DNA of 64,000 nt from Blastococcus litoris (GCF_003075095.1 NZ_QCZF01000005.1:186001-250000); one strand, 5' to 3'. Positions 27,436 to 37,095 are shown, numbered from the stretch's first letter. The notes: a model not told the origin generated them from the letters alone. Program-made: numbers and translations.

Positions 27436-28643
27436 CCGCCGCCCCGATGACCGGGCGCCCCGGCGACACGCGCATCGCCGTCGTCGGGGGCTCGATCGCA
27501 GGACTGACGGCGGCCGGGCTGCTCCGCGACGCCGGTTACGAGGTCGACGTGTACGAGCGGTCCCCGAGGCCGCTGTCCGGTCTCGGCACCGGGATCGTCG
27601 TCCAGCCGGAGCTGGTCCGGTTCCTCCTGGAGCGGACCGGCACGACCCTCGACGACATCAGCGTGCCCTCGTCCTCGGTGAAGTACGTGAACGCCGCGAG
27701 CGGAGCGATGATCGGGCAGACCGACGTCGGCTGGCGCTTCACGTCCTACAACGCGCTCTACCACCGTCTCCTCGGCCACTTCGGCCGGGAGCGCTACCAC
27801 TTCTCCTGCAACCTGGAGCGGGTGGTGGATGACGGCGACCAGGTCGAGCTCTTCTTCAGCAGTGGAGAGGTGGCACGGGCGGATCTGGTCGTGCTGGCCG
27901 ACGGTGGCGCATCCGCAGGTCGCCGCCAGTTGACCGGGGTGACGCCCGAGTACGCGGGGTACGTGACCTGGCGCGGTGTGGCGGAGCTCGACGCGTTGTC
28001 CTCACGGACCCTGGACTTCTTCGACGATGCCTTCTCGTACGGGTTGCTCGAGGACGGCCATCTCATCGCCTATCCGATCCCGGTCGTCGACGCGGAGGGT
28101 CGGGTCAGGCGGGGGCTGAACTACCAGTGGTACAGGAACGTGGCGGCGGGGCCGGAGCTCGACGCGCTGATGACCGACCGCAACGGTGTGCGGCGGCCCA
28201 CGTCGGTCCACCACCACGACCTGCACCCCGACGTGCTCGCCGGGTTCGAGGAGTCCGCACGCCATCGGCTGGACGACATGTTCGCGGAGCTGCTGCTGGC
28301 AGCTCGTGAGCCCTTCGTCACCGTGATCGCCGATGCGGAGGTGCCGCGCATGCGGATCGGACGCTGCCTCCTCATCGGCGACGCGGCGATCACCCCGCGC
28401 CCGCACGCCGCCGCCGGCGGGGCGAAGGCCTGCGCCGACGCCTGGGCGCTCGTGGACGCGCTCACCGGTGCCGGAGACGACCTCGACGGTGCCCTCAGCC
28501 GCTGGGAGACTCACCAGCTGGCCGTCGGGCGCGCGTACCTGCGAAAGGTCCGCCGCATGGCGGAGGTCCTGCAGCACGGCGGCCCCTTCCCGCCCGGCGA
28601 TCCGGCCTACCGGTTCGGCCTCCCGGCAGTCACCACGGTCTGA
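27432..28643 (+). CDS. dhph: 2,6-dihydroxypyridine 3-monooxygenase-like FAD hydroxylase
   Basis: 403 residues. Group A flavin monooxygenase motifs: VVGGSIAGLTAAGLL (FAD), LADGGASAGRR (DG motif) and CLLIGDAAITPRPHAAAGGA (GD motif). Several blocks agree with the Arthrobacter enzyme as I recall it: GTGIVVQPELV, ISVPSSS, YAGYVTWRGV, YGLLEDGHLIAYPIP, PTSVHHHDL and LQHGGPFPPG. That enzyme converts 2,6-dihydroxypyridine to 2,3,6-trihydroxypyridine with NADH and O2. The ATG overlaps the preceding gene (ATGA), linking it to the cyclase and Dabb genes. Confidence 0.92.
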   Translation: MTAAPMTGRPGDTRIAVVGGSIAGLTAAGLLRDAGYEVDVYERSPRPLSGLGTGIVVQPELVRFLLERTGTTLDDISVPSSSVKYVNAASGAMIGQTDVGWRFTSYNALYHRLLGHFGRERYHFSCNLERVVDDGDQVELFFSSGEVARADLVVLADGGASAGRRQLTGVTPEYAGYVTWRGVAELDALSSRTLDFFDDAFSYGLLEDGHLIAYPIPVVDAEGRVRRGLNYQWYRNVAAGPELDALMTDRNGVRRPTSVHHHDLHPDVLAGFEESARHRLDDMFAELLLAAREPFVTVIADAEVPRMRIGRCLLIGDAAITPRPHAAAGGAKACADAWALVDALTGAGDDLDGALSRWETHQLAVGRAYLRKVRRMAEVLQHGGPFPPGDPAYRFGLPAVTTV

Positions 28644-28686
28644 CCGCGGCCCCCCGCAACTCCCTACGAGAGGTAAGTGCCTGATC

Positions 28687-29400
28687 ATGCAGCTCACCAA
28701 CGAGTTCGACGTGTCCGTGCCTGTCGAGGAGGCATGGCGCCTGCTCACCGATCTGGAGCGGGTCGGCCCGTGCCTGCCCGGCGCCTCCATCACCGGCCGG
28801 GACGGGGAGGACTACCTCGGCCAGGCCAAGATCAAGGTGGGCCCGATCACCGCCAACTACAAGGGAACCGCACGCTTCATCGAGTTGGACGAGACGGAGC
28901 GGCGCGCCGTGCTGTCGGCCAAGGGACGGGAGTCCCGCGGTGGCGGGGATGCGCAGGCAGTGGTTACCGCGACGCTGGTGGACAAGGGAGACGTCACCCA
29001 CGTGACGGTGCTCACGGATCTCACGCTGTCCGGGAAGGTCGCCCAGTTCGGCCGTGGCGTCATCAACGACGTCAGCACTGCCCTGCTCAAGACGTTCGTG
29101 ACCCGCCTCGAGGCGATGGTCCAGCAGCAGCCCGAGGAGAGCGCGCCCGAGCCGGCTGCCGCGGGCACCAGGACCGACAGCCGCCCCGGAACCGACGCGC
29201 AGCCACCGCGGTCCCGGGGCAGCGAGCCGGACCGCCTCCGGCCCGCGACGGCACCCGCCGCTGACGACCACGAGGACGTCTTGAGCGTCCTCACCCTTGC
29301 TCGCAGCATCACCGCGAGCAAGCTGCAGCAGCCGGTCCCGCTCGGCGCCGCCCTGCTCGCTGCCCTGTTCGCCTACCTGCTCGGCAGGCGCCGGTCATGA
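28687..29400 (+). CDS. coxG: CoxG-like SRPBCC protein with C-terminal membrane anchor
   Basis: 237 residues from ATG 28687. The N-terminal 150 residues are a CoxG-type START/SRPBCC domain (MQLTNEFDVSVPVEEAWRLL, LPGASITGRDGEDYLG, KVGPITANYKGTARF). A Pro/Arg-rich linker follows and then a hydrophobic C-terminal segment LGAALLAALFAYLLG. In carboxydotrophs CoxG anchors CO dehydrogenase to the membrane. Here it may dock one of the molybdenum hydroxylases near the respiratory chain. The nitrilase gene overlaps its stop. Ribosome site GAGAGG is rather far (about 12 bases). Confidence 0.85.
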   Translation: MQLTNEFDVSVPVEEAWRLLTDLERVGPCLPGASITGRDGEDYLGQAKIKVGPITANYKGTARFIELDETERRAVLSAKGRESRGGGDAQAVVTATLVDKGDVTHVTVLTDLTLSGKVAQFGRGVINDVSTALLKTFVTRLEAMVQQQPEESAPEPAAAGTRTDSRPGTDAQPPRSRGSEPDRLRPATAPAADDHEDVLSVLTLARSITASKLQQPVPLGAALLAALFAYLLGRRRS

Positions 29401-30209
29401 CCGTTCCTTCCACGAGGACGGCGAACGTCCGGCTCCTGCAGATCGCCTACGGGGATACCGAGCCGCTGGTCGAACGCGTCGAGCGCGTCACGGCCCTGAT
29501 CCGCCAGCAGCGCGGCGCGGATCTCGTCGTGCTGCCTGAGCTCTGGGCGCACGGCGGCTTCTCCTACGAGTCGTGGCAGGACGGCGCAGAAGGCGTGACC
29601 GGGTCGACCGTCAGCGCGATCCGTGCTGCGGCACGCGAGGCGCGTGTCGTCCTGCACGGAGGGTCGATCATCGAGCGGGACCCGGTGTCAGGCGCTCTGT
29701 ACAACACCGCCGTGGTCATCGACAGCGGGGGTGAACTCGTCGCCACGTACCGCAAGCTGCACCGGTTCGGGTTCAGCGCCGGGGAACCGACCCTGCTGAC
29801 CGCGGGGGACCAGCTCGCGACGGTGGACCTCGACCTCGGCGGCGAGTTTGTCCCCGTCGGTCTGGCCACGTGCTACGACCTGCGCTTCCCCGAGCTGTTC
29901 CGGATGTTGACGGTCAACGGGATGCAGCTGAGCGTGATCGTCGCCGCGTGGCCGCTCGCGAGGGTCGAGCACTGGCGGGTGCTCGCGCAGGCGCGAGCGG
30001 TGGAGAACCAGGTCGTCGTCATCGCGTGCAACACCGCCGGGACGCACGCCGGGGTGACGATGGGCGGCCACAGCATGGTCGTCGATCCCCTGGGTCGCGT
30101 GCTGGCGGAAGCCGGAGAGGACGAAGAGGTCCTCGCCGTAGAGCTCGACCTCGGCGGAGTCGACGCGACGAGGGCGAACTTCCCCGTGCTGCTGGATCGC
30201 CGGTTCTGA
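29397..30209 (+). CDS. nit: Nitrilase-superfamily amidase, likely omega-amidase for 2-ketoglutaramate
   Basis: 270 residues with the nitrilase catalytic triad Glu48 (VVLPELW), Lys120 (YRKLHRF) and Cys159 (ATCYDLRFPEL). The YRKLHRFGF and CYDLRFPELFR forms are those of omega-amidase/Nit2-like enzymes. An omega-amidase for 2-ketoglutaramate has been described in nicotine clusters of pAO1, Nocardioides and Rhodococcus, where it yields 2-oxoglutarate from the ring. The gene is coupled to coxG and closed by a hairpin at 30229-30264. Confidence 0.85.
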   Translation: MTVPSTRTANVRLLQIAYGDTEPLVERVERVTALIRQQRGADLVVLPELWAHGGFSYESWQDGAEGVTGSTVSAIRAAAREARVVLHGGSIIERDPVSGALYNTAVVIDSGGELVATYRKLHRFGFSAGEPTLLTAGDQLATVDLDLGGEFVPVGLATCYDLRFPELFRMLTVNGMQLSVIVAAWPLARVEHWRVLAQARAVENQVVVIACNTAGTHAGVTMGGHSMVVDPLGRVLAEAGEDEEVLAVELDLGGVDATRANFPVLLDRRF

Positions 30210-30228
30210 ACGAGGACCACCCTGACGC

Positions 30229-30264
30229 CCGGCGCCGGAGGCGCGTGCCGCCCTCCGGCGCCGG
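30229..30264. terminator. Terminator hairpin after the omega-amidase
   Basis: Perfect 13-bp arms CCGGCGCCGGAGG / CCTCCGGCGCCGG with a 10-base loop, 20 bases after the stop. Confidence 0.75.
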
Positions 30265-30310
30265 TGAGCCCTGCCGCCCGTGCGCACCGCGGGTGGCCCA
30301 CGGGCCGGTT

Positions 30311-30324
30311 TGCCGGATTCCGAG
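30311..30324 (-). promoter_or_regulatory. Putative regulon operator, diverged copy
   Basis: TGCCGGATTCCGAG keeps the full CGGA-T-TCCG core and the flanking TGC shifted by one base. It lies 113 bp upstream of the set B hydroxylase operon. Confidence 0.45.
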
Positions 30325-30436
30325 TGATGAGGGGCACAGATGCCCGTCTTCCGTACGCCGACGTGTGCATCGCCGCACCTAGTGTCGGGCTTCCGGGCCT
30401 GACGGTCACGCGTCGCCGCCCTCTGGAGGTGTCTGA

Positions 30437-31291
30437 GTGAAGTCCCCTGTTTTCGCCTATGCCGCGCCCGACAACGTGGCAGAGGCCTGCCGCCTGCTCG
30501 CCGAGGACGAGGACGCGAAGATCCTCGCCGGAGGGCAGAGCCTGGTCCCGCTGCTCGCGCTGCGTCTGGCGGCACCGACCACGCTGGTCGACCTGCGTCG
30601 CGTGCCGGGGCTCACGGGCATCGAGCATGAGGCCGGTGCTCTGCGGCTGGGAGCGATGACGACACACCGTGGCATCGAGCGATCTCCGGTCGTCCGGGAC
30701 GTCGCGCCGGCGATCGCCGCGGCGGCGTCACTGATCGCCCATCCCCAGGTCCGGACCCGCGGGACCATCGGGGGTGCGGTCGCCCACGCCGACGCCGCGG
30801 CCGAGTGGCCCGCTGTGCTGCTCGCCCTGGGTGGGCACGTGGAGGTCACCGGAGTCGGCGGTGACCGCACGATCTCCGCCGACGACCTGTTCCAGGGACC
30901 GTTCATGACGTCCCTGGAGCCGGACGAAGTGATCACCTCCGTGCTGCTGCCCGTCAACGGGCGCCAGATCTGGGTCGGTGAGCACCACCGCCGTCACGGC
31001 GACTACGGGCTGTCTGTGATGGCCATGACCTATCGGCAGGACGGTGGGGTGCTCACCGACGTCCGCCTCGCCGTCGCGGGGGCAACCGGCAGCGTCACCC
31101 GCGCCCCCGACACCGAAGCGGCTCTGGAGGGACGCACGCCCGCGGACGGGGACGGCGCCGTCGCGGCGCTCGCCGGCGAGCTGTCCTACACCGCCGACAT
31201 CCACGGCTCGGCCGACTACCGGCGAGACATCACCACCACACTGTTCCAGCGCGCCCTGCGGGCCGCGGGGGAGAGGTCCGGTCAGGCATGA
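30437..31291 (+). CDS. Molybdenum hydroxylase FAD subunit (CoxM type), set B
   Basis: 284 residues from GTG 30437 with ribosome site GGAGGTG. FAD motifs LAGGQSLVPLLALR and RTRGTIGGAVAHADAAAE. First gene of a complete FAD/2Fe-2S/Mo operon, each gene overlapping the next by 4 bp. Located after the dihydroxypyridine hydroxylase and omega-amidase genes, it may be the 6-hydroxypseudooxynicotine (ketone) dehydrogenase, but nicotine 6-hydroxylase cannot be excluded. Confidence 0.9.
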   Translation: MKSPVFAYAAPDNVAEACRLLAEDEDAKILAGGQSLVPLLALRLAAPTTLVDLRRVPGLTGIEHEAGALRLGAMTTHRGIERSPVVRDVAPAIAAAASLIAHPQVRTRGTIGGAVAHADAAAEWPAVLLALGGHVEVTGVGGDRTISADDLFQGPFMTSLEPDEVITSVLLPVNGRQIWVGEHHRRHGDYGLSVMAMTYRQDGGVLTDVRLAVAGATGSVTRAPDTEAALEGRTPADGDGAVAALAGELSYTADIHGSADYRRDITTTLFQRALRAAGERSGQA

Positions 31292-31770
31292 CGCAACCAT
31301 CCGAGCAGGTCTCCGTCGAGGTCGAAGTCAACGGACGCGGCTACCGGCGCAGCGTCATGGCACGGATGACGCTCGCCGACTTCATCCGGGACGAGCTCGC
31401 GCTGACCGGCACCAAGGTCGGCTGTGAGCACGGCGTCTGCGGCGCCTGCACCGTCCTGGTCGACGACGAACCAGCCCGGTCCTGTCTCATGCTCGCCGTC
31501 CAGGCCGACGGCCGCCGGATCCGGACGGTGGAGAGCCTGGCGAACGGGCGGTCGATGAACCCCCTCCAGGAGTGCTTCCAGAAGCACCACGCCCTGCAGT
31601 GCGGCTTCTGCACGGCCGGCTTCCTCATGAGCGCCACGGCCCTGCTGGAGGAGGGGCAGCCCACGCGGGAGGACATCGTCGAGACGCTCTCCGGCCACTA
31701 CTGCCGGTGCACCGGTTACGCCCCGATCATCGATGCGGTTGAAGAGGCCGCGGCCAAGGAGCGGTCATGA
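31288..31770 (+). CDS. Molybdenum hydroxylase 2Fe-2S subunit (CoxS type), set B
   Basis: 160 residues with the eight cysteine ligands C46, C51, C54, C66 and C105, C108, C139, C141. The ATG overlaps the FAD subunit stop and the stop overlaps the large subunit ATG, which secures equal synthesis. About two thirds of the core matches the set A small subunit by eye, so the two sets descend from a duplication or related sources. Confidence 0.93.
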   Translation: MTQPSEQVSVEVEVNGRGYRRSVMARMTLADFIRDELALTGTKVGCEHGVCGACTVLVDDEPARSCLMLAVQADGRRIRTVESLANGRSMNPLQECFQKHHALQCGFCTAGFLMSATALLEEGQPTREDIVETLSGHYCRCTGYAPIIDAVEEAAAKERS

Positions 31771-34127
31771 GCTTCGCGCACAGCGAGTCCCCCTCGATCG
31801 CCGCTCGGAGCATCGGCGCCCGCGTCCCGCGGGGGGATGATCCGCGTCTGCTGACCGGTCGCGGCCAGTACCTCGCGGACATCGTGCTGCCCGGTGAACT
31901 GCACGCGTGCTTCGTCCGGAGTTCGGCCGCGCACGCCCGCATCGCCGCGGTGGAAGTCGAGGACGCTCGTGCGCTGGACGGTGTCGTCGCGGTGTGGACT
32001 GGGGAGGACGCCGCGAAGTTCTGCGAGGGGATCGTCGGCGAACTCGAAGTCGAGGGGTGCGTCGCCACGACCATGCCGTTGCTGGCGCGCGACGTCGTCC
32101 GTTACGTGGGCGAGCCGGTCGCGGTCGTCGTCGCGGAGAGCCGGTACGTGGCCGAGGACGGCTGCGACCTCGTCGACGTGGACTACGAGCCCCTCGAGCC
32201 CGTTCTGGACCCTCGGTCGGCACTCCGGGGTGGGCCCGCCGCCAACGAGGAGCTCCCCGACAACGTCGCCTTGCGGGGAGGCAGGGTCCTCGGGGACGTC
32301 GAGGCTGCGTTCGCCGGCGCAGCCCGCGTCGTGGAGGCGACCTTCCACAGCGGCCGCCTGTCCGCGGGGCCCATGGAGACCCGGGGAGTCATCGCCGACT
32401 ACGACTGGACCAGCCGGCGTCTGCGCCTGTGGACGTGCTCGCAGATGCCGCACTACGTCAAGTACTGCCTGACCGCGTACCTCGGCTTCCCCGAGAACGA
32501 GTGCGAGGTGCTGACCCCGGACACCGGTGGCGGGTTCGGGCAGAAGGCCCACGTCTTCCCGGAGGAGATGCTCCTACCGCTGCTGGCCCGGGAGCTGGAC
32601 CGGCCGGTGAAGTGGGTCGAGGACCGGCGCGAGAACCTCATGACCGCGACGCATGCGCACGAGCAGTTCGTCGACATCGCCTACGCCTTCGACGCCGATG
32701 CGAAGGCGACAGCCGTGCGGATCCGCGCCACAGGGGACGGTGGGGCCTACCACCAGCCACCGTGGTCCATGGGCGTCGAGCCGTGGTGCACGGCGATGGT
32801 CACGCCGACCGGCGTCTACGACATCCCCGTCGCGGATCTCACGTACGAGGCTGCCGCGACCAATAAGACCCCGATCGGGGCCTACCGGGGAGTCGGGTAC
32901 ATGGCGGGCACGCTCGTCCGCGAGTGCCTGATGGACGACGCCGCCCGCGCGTTCGACCTCTCTCCGTTCGAGATCCGCCGGCGCAGCGTGGTGCGCGAGT
33001 TCCCGTGGACGAATCCGCAGGGGATCGTGTACGACGAGGGCAGCTGGCTGCAGACGATCGACGAGCTCGAGAGCATGGTCGACTACCCGGCGTTCCGCCA
33101 GCGCCAGGCGGCGCTCCGTGCTGAGGGCCGGTTCATTGGCCTCGGTCTGAGCGTCTTCGTGGAGAGCAGCGGCGAGAGCACCGCGATGGGCAAGGCGCAC
33201 GATCTGGGGGGCGTCTACCACGACACCGCCACGGTGAAGATGGAACCCAACGGCAGCGTGACCGTCACCATCGGCCTCACCACCCAGGGGCAGGGGCACC
33301 GCACGACGATGGCGCAGGTCGTCTCGGACGCCCTGGGCGTCCCGCTAGAGGCGATCACCGTCCGAGCCGCCGAGTCCACCACCTACGGCTGGGGGAGCGG
33401 CACCGTGGGGAGCCGGGGCGCGGTCATCGCCGGCGGAGCAGTCCTCCGCGCGTCGCACACCATCCGCACCAAGCTCGTCGCGCTCGCGGCGAACATGCTG
33501 GAGGCGGACCCGTCGGACATCGATCTGGTGGACGGAGCGGCCGTCGTGCGCGGTGTGCCGGGATCCTCCGTCTCCATCATCGACCTCGCCACCGCCGTCT
33601 ACTTCGACCAGACTTCGTGGCCGGAGGACTTCGATCCCACGCTCGAGGCGACGCTCGCCTACGACCCGGCCCGGCCGATCTTCTCCAACGGCGGCCACGC
33701 CATGATCGTGGAGCTGGACCCGGACAACGGGTTCGTGACTGTGGAGAAGGTCTTCTCGGTCGAGGACTGCGGAACGGTGATCAACCCCGACATCGTCGAG
33801 GGCCAGATCCGGGGCGGCGTGGTGCAGGGCATCGGGGCCGCCCTGCTCGAGCGGCTGGTCTACGACGACGCCGGCCAGCTGGTCACGACCACCCTCCTCG
33901 ACTACCACATGCCGAGCATGGACTTCTCGCCGCCGTTCGAGATCCACCACCTGGAGACCCCGTCCTCGCACACCCCCGGAGGCATCAAGGGGATGGGGGA
34001 GTCCGGCCTCATCGCGGCGCCGGCCGCCGTGCTGAACGCCGTCAACGACGCCCTGTCCCACACCGGCATCGTGCTGCACGACATCCCCGTCACGCCGGAG
34101 CAGGTGCTGCGCGCCCTGCGCTCGTGA
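31767..34127 (+). CDS. Molybdenum hydroxylase large subunit (CoxL/XdhB type), set B
   Basis: 786 residues. N-terminal GARVPRGDDPRLLTGRGQYLAD, molybdopterin motif DTGGGFGQKAH (about 252), active-site loop GAYRGVGYM (about 370) and catalytic-glutamate motif GMGESGLI (about 742). The loop differs from set A (AYRAPGRFEG), suggesting different substrates. Complete operon with its FAD and 2Fe-2S subunits. In the nicotine pathway the two reactions needing this enzyme type are hydroxylation of nicotine at C6 and of 6-hydroxypseudooxynicotine at C2; assignment between sets is open. Confidence 0.92.
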   Translation: MSFAHSESPSIAARSIGARVPRGDDPRLLTGRGQYLADIVLPGELHACFVRSSAAHARIAAVEVEDARALDGVVAVWTGEDAAKFCEGIVGELEVEGCVATTMPLLARDVVRYVGEPVAVVVAESRYVAEDGCDLVDVDYEPLEPVLDPRSALRGGPAANEELPDNVALRGGRVLGDVEAAFAGAARVVEATFHSGRLSAGPMETRGVIADYDWTSRRLRLWTCSQMPHYVKYCLTAYLGFPENECEVLTPDTGGGFGQKAHVFPEEMLLPLLARELDRPVKWVEDRRENLMTATHAHEQFVDIAYAFDADAKATAVRIRATGDGGAYHQPPWSMGVEPWCTAMVTPTGVYDIPVADLTYEAAATNKTPIGAYRGVGYMAGTLVRECLMDDAARAFDLSPFEIRRRSVVREFPWTNPQGIVYDEGSWLQTIDELESMVDYPAFRQRQAALRAEGRFIGLGLSVFVESSGESTAMGKAHDLGGVYHDTATVKMEPNGSVTVTIGLTTQGQGHRTTMAQVVSDALGVPLEAITVRAAESTTYGWGSGTVGSRGAVIAGGAVLRASHTIRTKLVALAANMLEADPSDIDLVDGAAVVRGVPGSSVSIIDLATAVYFDQTSWPEDFDPTLEATLAYDPARPIFSNGGHAMIVELDPDNGFVTVEKVFSVEDCGTVINPDIVEGQIRGGVVQGIGAALLERLVYDDAGQLVTTTLLDYHMPSMDFSPPFEIHHLETPSSHTPGGIKGMGESGLIAAPAAVLNAVNDALSHTGIVLHDIPVTPEQVLRALRS

Positions 34128-34128
34128 G

Positions 34129-34986
34129 TTGGTCGGCGAACCGGTGGAGCCGCTGACCGGCGGGGGAGGTCCGGCAGACGGGGTCCACGCCCCCCGCACG
34201 GAGCGGGTCGGGTCGGTCGCCCGGTTGGAGACTGCCGCGACCAAGGGTTTCGCCCTGCGCTCCGTCCTGGCGGTCGAGGTGTCGCGCACGGGGATCGTCG
34301 GCAACCGCGAGTTCTTCCTCGTCGACATCGACGAGCGCCTCTACTCCGTACCGAAGGACCCGGTCTTCCTCGGCTACTGGACGTCGTACGACCCCGACAC
34401 CGGCGTGTTCTCCCTCGGCCGTGGTACCACGACGGTGTGCTCGGCGGTGGTCCGGCACGCGGGTGGCGTTCGTCCGTTCGTGTTCGACGATCGCATGGTC
34501 GACGGCTGGTGGGCGCCGGGCCCGTGGGACGAGGTGCTCTCCCATGTCGCCGGGCGGGACCTCCGCCTGGCGCACTGCGCCGAACCCGGGGGCGGGCACG
34601 ACGTCCATCCGGTGACCGTGCAGTCCACGGCCTCGTTGGCAGCCCTGGGCTCCGAGCTCGACGGAAGGCCCGTGGACGGGCGTCGGTTCCGGTTGAACCT
34701 CACGCTCGACGTCGGTGACGTCCCCTTCGTCGAGGACACATGGGCGGGCGATGTCCTCGTCGTGGGAGCTTGCCGGCTCCGGCTAGGCAGCGGGATCCCC
34801 CGCTGCCTCGCCGTGGAGCACCGCCCCGACGACGGTGACCGCGGACTGCTGATGCAGCGCCGCATCCGCGAACTGCGCGGCCCGATGGTGAGCGACTGGG
34901 GACCCGGCGTGCTCTTCGGGATGTACGCCGACGTCGTGGAACCCGGTCGCGTGGCCGTGGGGGACCCGGTCTGCATGGAGTCCTAG
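34129..34986 (+). CDS. MOSC domain protein
   Basis: 285 residues if the TTG at 34129 is used; a GTG at 34144 would shorten it by five. N-terminal MOSC beta-barrel type domain (SVARLETAATKGFALRSV) and a C-terminal MOSC domain with HPVTVQSTASLAALG and the conserved cysteine in GSGIPRCLAVEH. MOSC domains bind molybdenum cofactor and transfer sulfur or act in N-hydroxylated substrate reduction. Directly after a molybdenum hydroxylase operon, a part in cofactor sulfuration is the simplest inference. Confidence 0.8.
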   Translation: MVGEPVEPLTGGGGPADGVHAPRTERVGSVARLETAATKGFALRSVLAVEVSRTGIVGNREFFLVDIDERLYSVPKDPVFLGYWTSYDPDTGVFSLGRGTTTVCSAVVRHAGGVRPFVFDDRMVDGWWAPGPWDEVLSHVAGRDLRLAHCAEPGGGHDVHPVTVQSTASLAALGSELDGRPVDGRRFRLNLTLDVGDVPFVEDTWAGDVLVVGACRLRLGSGIPRCLAVEHRPDDGDRGLLMQRRIRELRGPMVSDWGPGVLFGMYADVVEPGRVAVGDPVCMES

Positions 34987-35233
34987 GTGCGCCGAGTCCC
35001 GTCCCGCCACCGACCGCCGCCGCACGATGCGGGCGGATGGCCCGGCACAGAAGCGTCAGCGACGTCTGCCAGCACGAGAGCACACGCGCCGGCGGATCAC
35101 CACCGCACGATCCCGATCTGCTCGTGACCCGCCAGCAGTCGAGAGGAACCGCGATGCCCGCGCCCCGCTCACCTGGGCACCGGCACTCGTCGCGCGATCC
35201 GCGGCGGGCGGCTCAGCAGGGAGAGAGGTGCCC

Positions 35234-36874
35234 ATGACCTTCGTGATCACCCAGAGTTGCTGTGATGACGCATCCTGTGTGCCTGTCTGCCCCGTGCAGT
35301 GCATCCGTCCGCGCCCGGGGGACCCGGAGTTCACGACCACGGAGCAGCTCTACATCGACCCGGGCACCTGCATCGACTGCGGTGCCTGCGCTTTCGCGTG
35401 TCCTGTCGAGGCCATCTTTCCCGAGGCTGAGCTGCCGCCGTCGCAGGCGGACTTCCGCGACATCAATGCTGACTACTTCGCGGCACATCCGCTCCAGGAC
35501 GTGACGCCGCTGCCCATCGAGCGCCGCCGGCTACCCCGGACACAGCCCGAGCTAAGGGTCGCGATCGTGGGAGCGGGACCGTCCGCCCTGTACGCCGCCG
35601 CGGAGCTGAGCGAGATCCGCGGAGTCACCGTCACGATCCTCGAACGAACTCCGACACCTCACGGACTGGTGCGCGCCGGAGTCGCACCCGACCACGAGCG
35701 CACCAAACTCATCGGCGATCGCTTCGACCGCGTGCTCCGGCGTCCGAACGTCATCTGTCTGTTCAACGTCGAGGTGGGGCGGCACGTCTCGGTTGCCGAG
35801 CTGCTCCGGCACCACCACGCCGTCCTCTGGGCTGCGGGCGCCTCGGACGACCGCCGCCTGGGTGTCCCAGGCGAGGAACTCGAAGGATCCATCTCCGCTC
35901 GCGAGTTCGTCTCCTGGTACAACGGCCATCCCGATGTCGCGCGACGGCACTTCGACCTCTCGGGCCCGAGGGCCGTAGTGATCGGCAACGGCAACGTGGC
36001 ACTGGACGTCGCGCGCGTGCTTGCCCGGCCCGTCACCGCGTTCGAGAAGACCACGATGTCCGATCTCGCACTCCAAGCGCTTCGGTCGAGCCGCATCGAG
36101 GAGGTGGTGGTCGTCGGCCGGCGGGGACAGGCGCTCGCCGCCTGTAGCACCGCTGAGCTTTTTTCCCTGTCCCGGCTGCCCGGAGTCGACCTGCTCGCCG
36201 ACCCGGCTGAAGTCGCGGTGACCGACAGGGATCTGCAGGCCGCCCGCAGCGGCGCAGCCGGCGACCTCGCCCGCCGGCAGGCGATCATCGATGCGGCCGC
36301 CCACCGCAGGCCTGCGTCCCCTCGTCGGATCGTGATGCGCTTCCGGCTGACCCCGACCGAGCTGACCGGCGACCAGGCCGTCAGCGGGATCGTGCTGACA
36401 CGCCCGGACGGCACGACGGAGGCACTCGAGACGTCGCTGGTCATCCGCGCTGCCGGGTTCCGCGGCCGTGCAGCGCCTGGCCTCCCTTTCGACAGCTCAG
36501 CCGGGATCATCCCGAACGACGGCGGAAGGGTCGTGGATCCGGGGACCGGCCACCCACTGCCGGGGCTCTACTGCACCGGCTGGATCAAAAGAGGACCGAC
36601 CGGAGTGATCGGGACCAACCGCGCCGACTCCGCCGAGACCGTCGCTTCGCTGCTCCGCGATGTCGCCGATCACCGTCTGACCGAGCCCCCCGACGGCCCG
36701 GAGCAACTGGTCGACCTACTGCGCCGACGTCAGCCGGACCTCGTCGATGCCTCGGGCTGGGGGCGGATCGACGAGGCGGAGAAGCACGCGGGCCGTGCCG
36801 CCGGCCGGTCCCGGGTGAAGTTCCTGAGCACGTATGACCTGCTGCTCGCAGCACGTGGGGAGCACCCGCGCTGA
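35234..36874 (+). CDS. Fused 7Fe-ferredoxin / ferredoxin-NADP+ reductase (FprB type)
   Basis: 546 residues from ATG 35234. Residues 1-90 are a ferredoxin with cysteine motifs CVPVCPVQC and CIDCGACAFACP. The rest is an adrenodoxin-reductase-like flavoprotein with FAD motif VAIVGAGPSALYAAAEL, NADP motif VVIGNGNVALDVARVL and C-terminal GWIKRGPTGVIGTNRADS. Similar to mycobacterial FprB. It can pass electrons between NADPH and iron-sulfur partners; here the partner could be a hydroxylase or the TMADH-like enzyme, but no direct link is visible. The 247 bp upstream show no clear signal beyond a GAGAGG ribosome site. Confidence 0.88.
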   Translation: MTFVITQSCCDDASCVPVCPVQCIRPRPGDPEFTTTEQLYIDPGTCIDCGACAFACPVEAIFPEAELPPSQADFRDINADYFAAHPLQDVTPLPIERRRLPRTQPELRVAIVGAGPSALYAAAELSEIRGVTVTILERTPTPHGLVRAGVAPDHERTKLIGDRFDRVLRRPNVICLFNVEVGRHVSVAELLRHHHAVLWAAGASDDRRLGVPGEELEGSISAREFVSWYNGHPDVARRHFDLSGPRAVVIGNGNVALDVARVLARPVTAFEKTTMSDLALQALRSSRIEEVVVVGRRGQALAACSTAELFSLSRLPGVDLLADPAEVAVTDRDLQAARSGAAGDLARRQAIIDAAAHRRPASPRRIVMRFRLTPTELTGDQAVSGIVLTRPDGTTEALETSLVIRAAGFRGRAAPGLPFDSSAGIIPNDGGRVVDPGTGHPLPGLYCTGWIKRGPTGVIGTNRADSAETVASLLRDVADHRLTEPPDGPEQLVDLLRRRQPDLVDASGWGRIDEAEKHAGRAAGRSRVKFLSTYDLLLAARGEHPR

Positions 36875-37095
36875 CCGGGCAGGATGGGAGTTCGGGACAG
36901 GGCGGTCGGTCACCCAGCTGCAGGGCCTCGTCAGGTCGCTGACGGTATGCGACACGGGCCCCACGTGCCGAAGGCATTTGCTCTGGCGGCCCGATGCGCC
37001 TACCGGCGATGAGCCCTACGCGCTCCGTGCTGCTGAGGCGGTCGCACATCCGCACCCTTCGTGCGCCTGCGCGGTCCTGGCGTGAGGCTGCCTGG

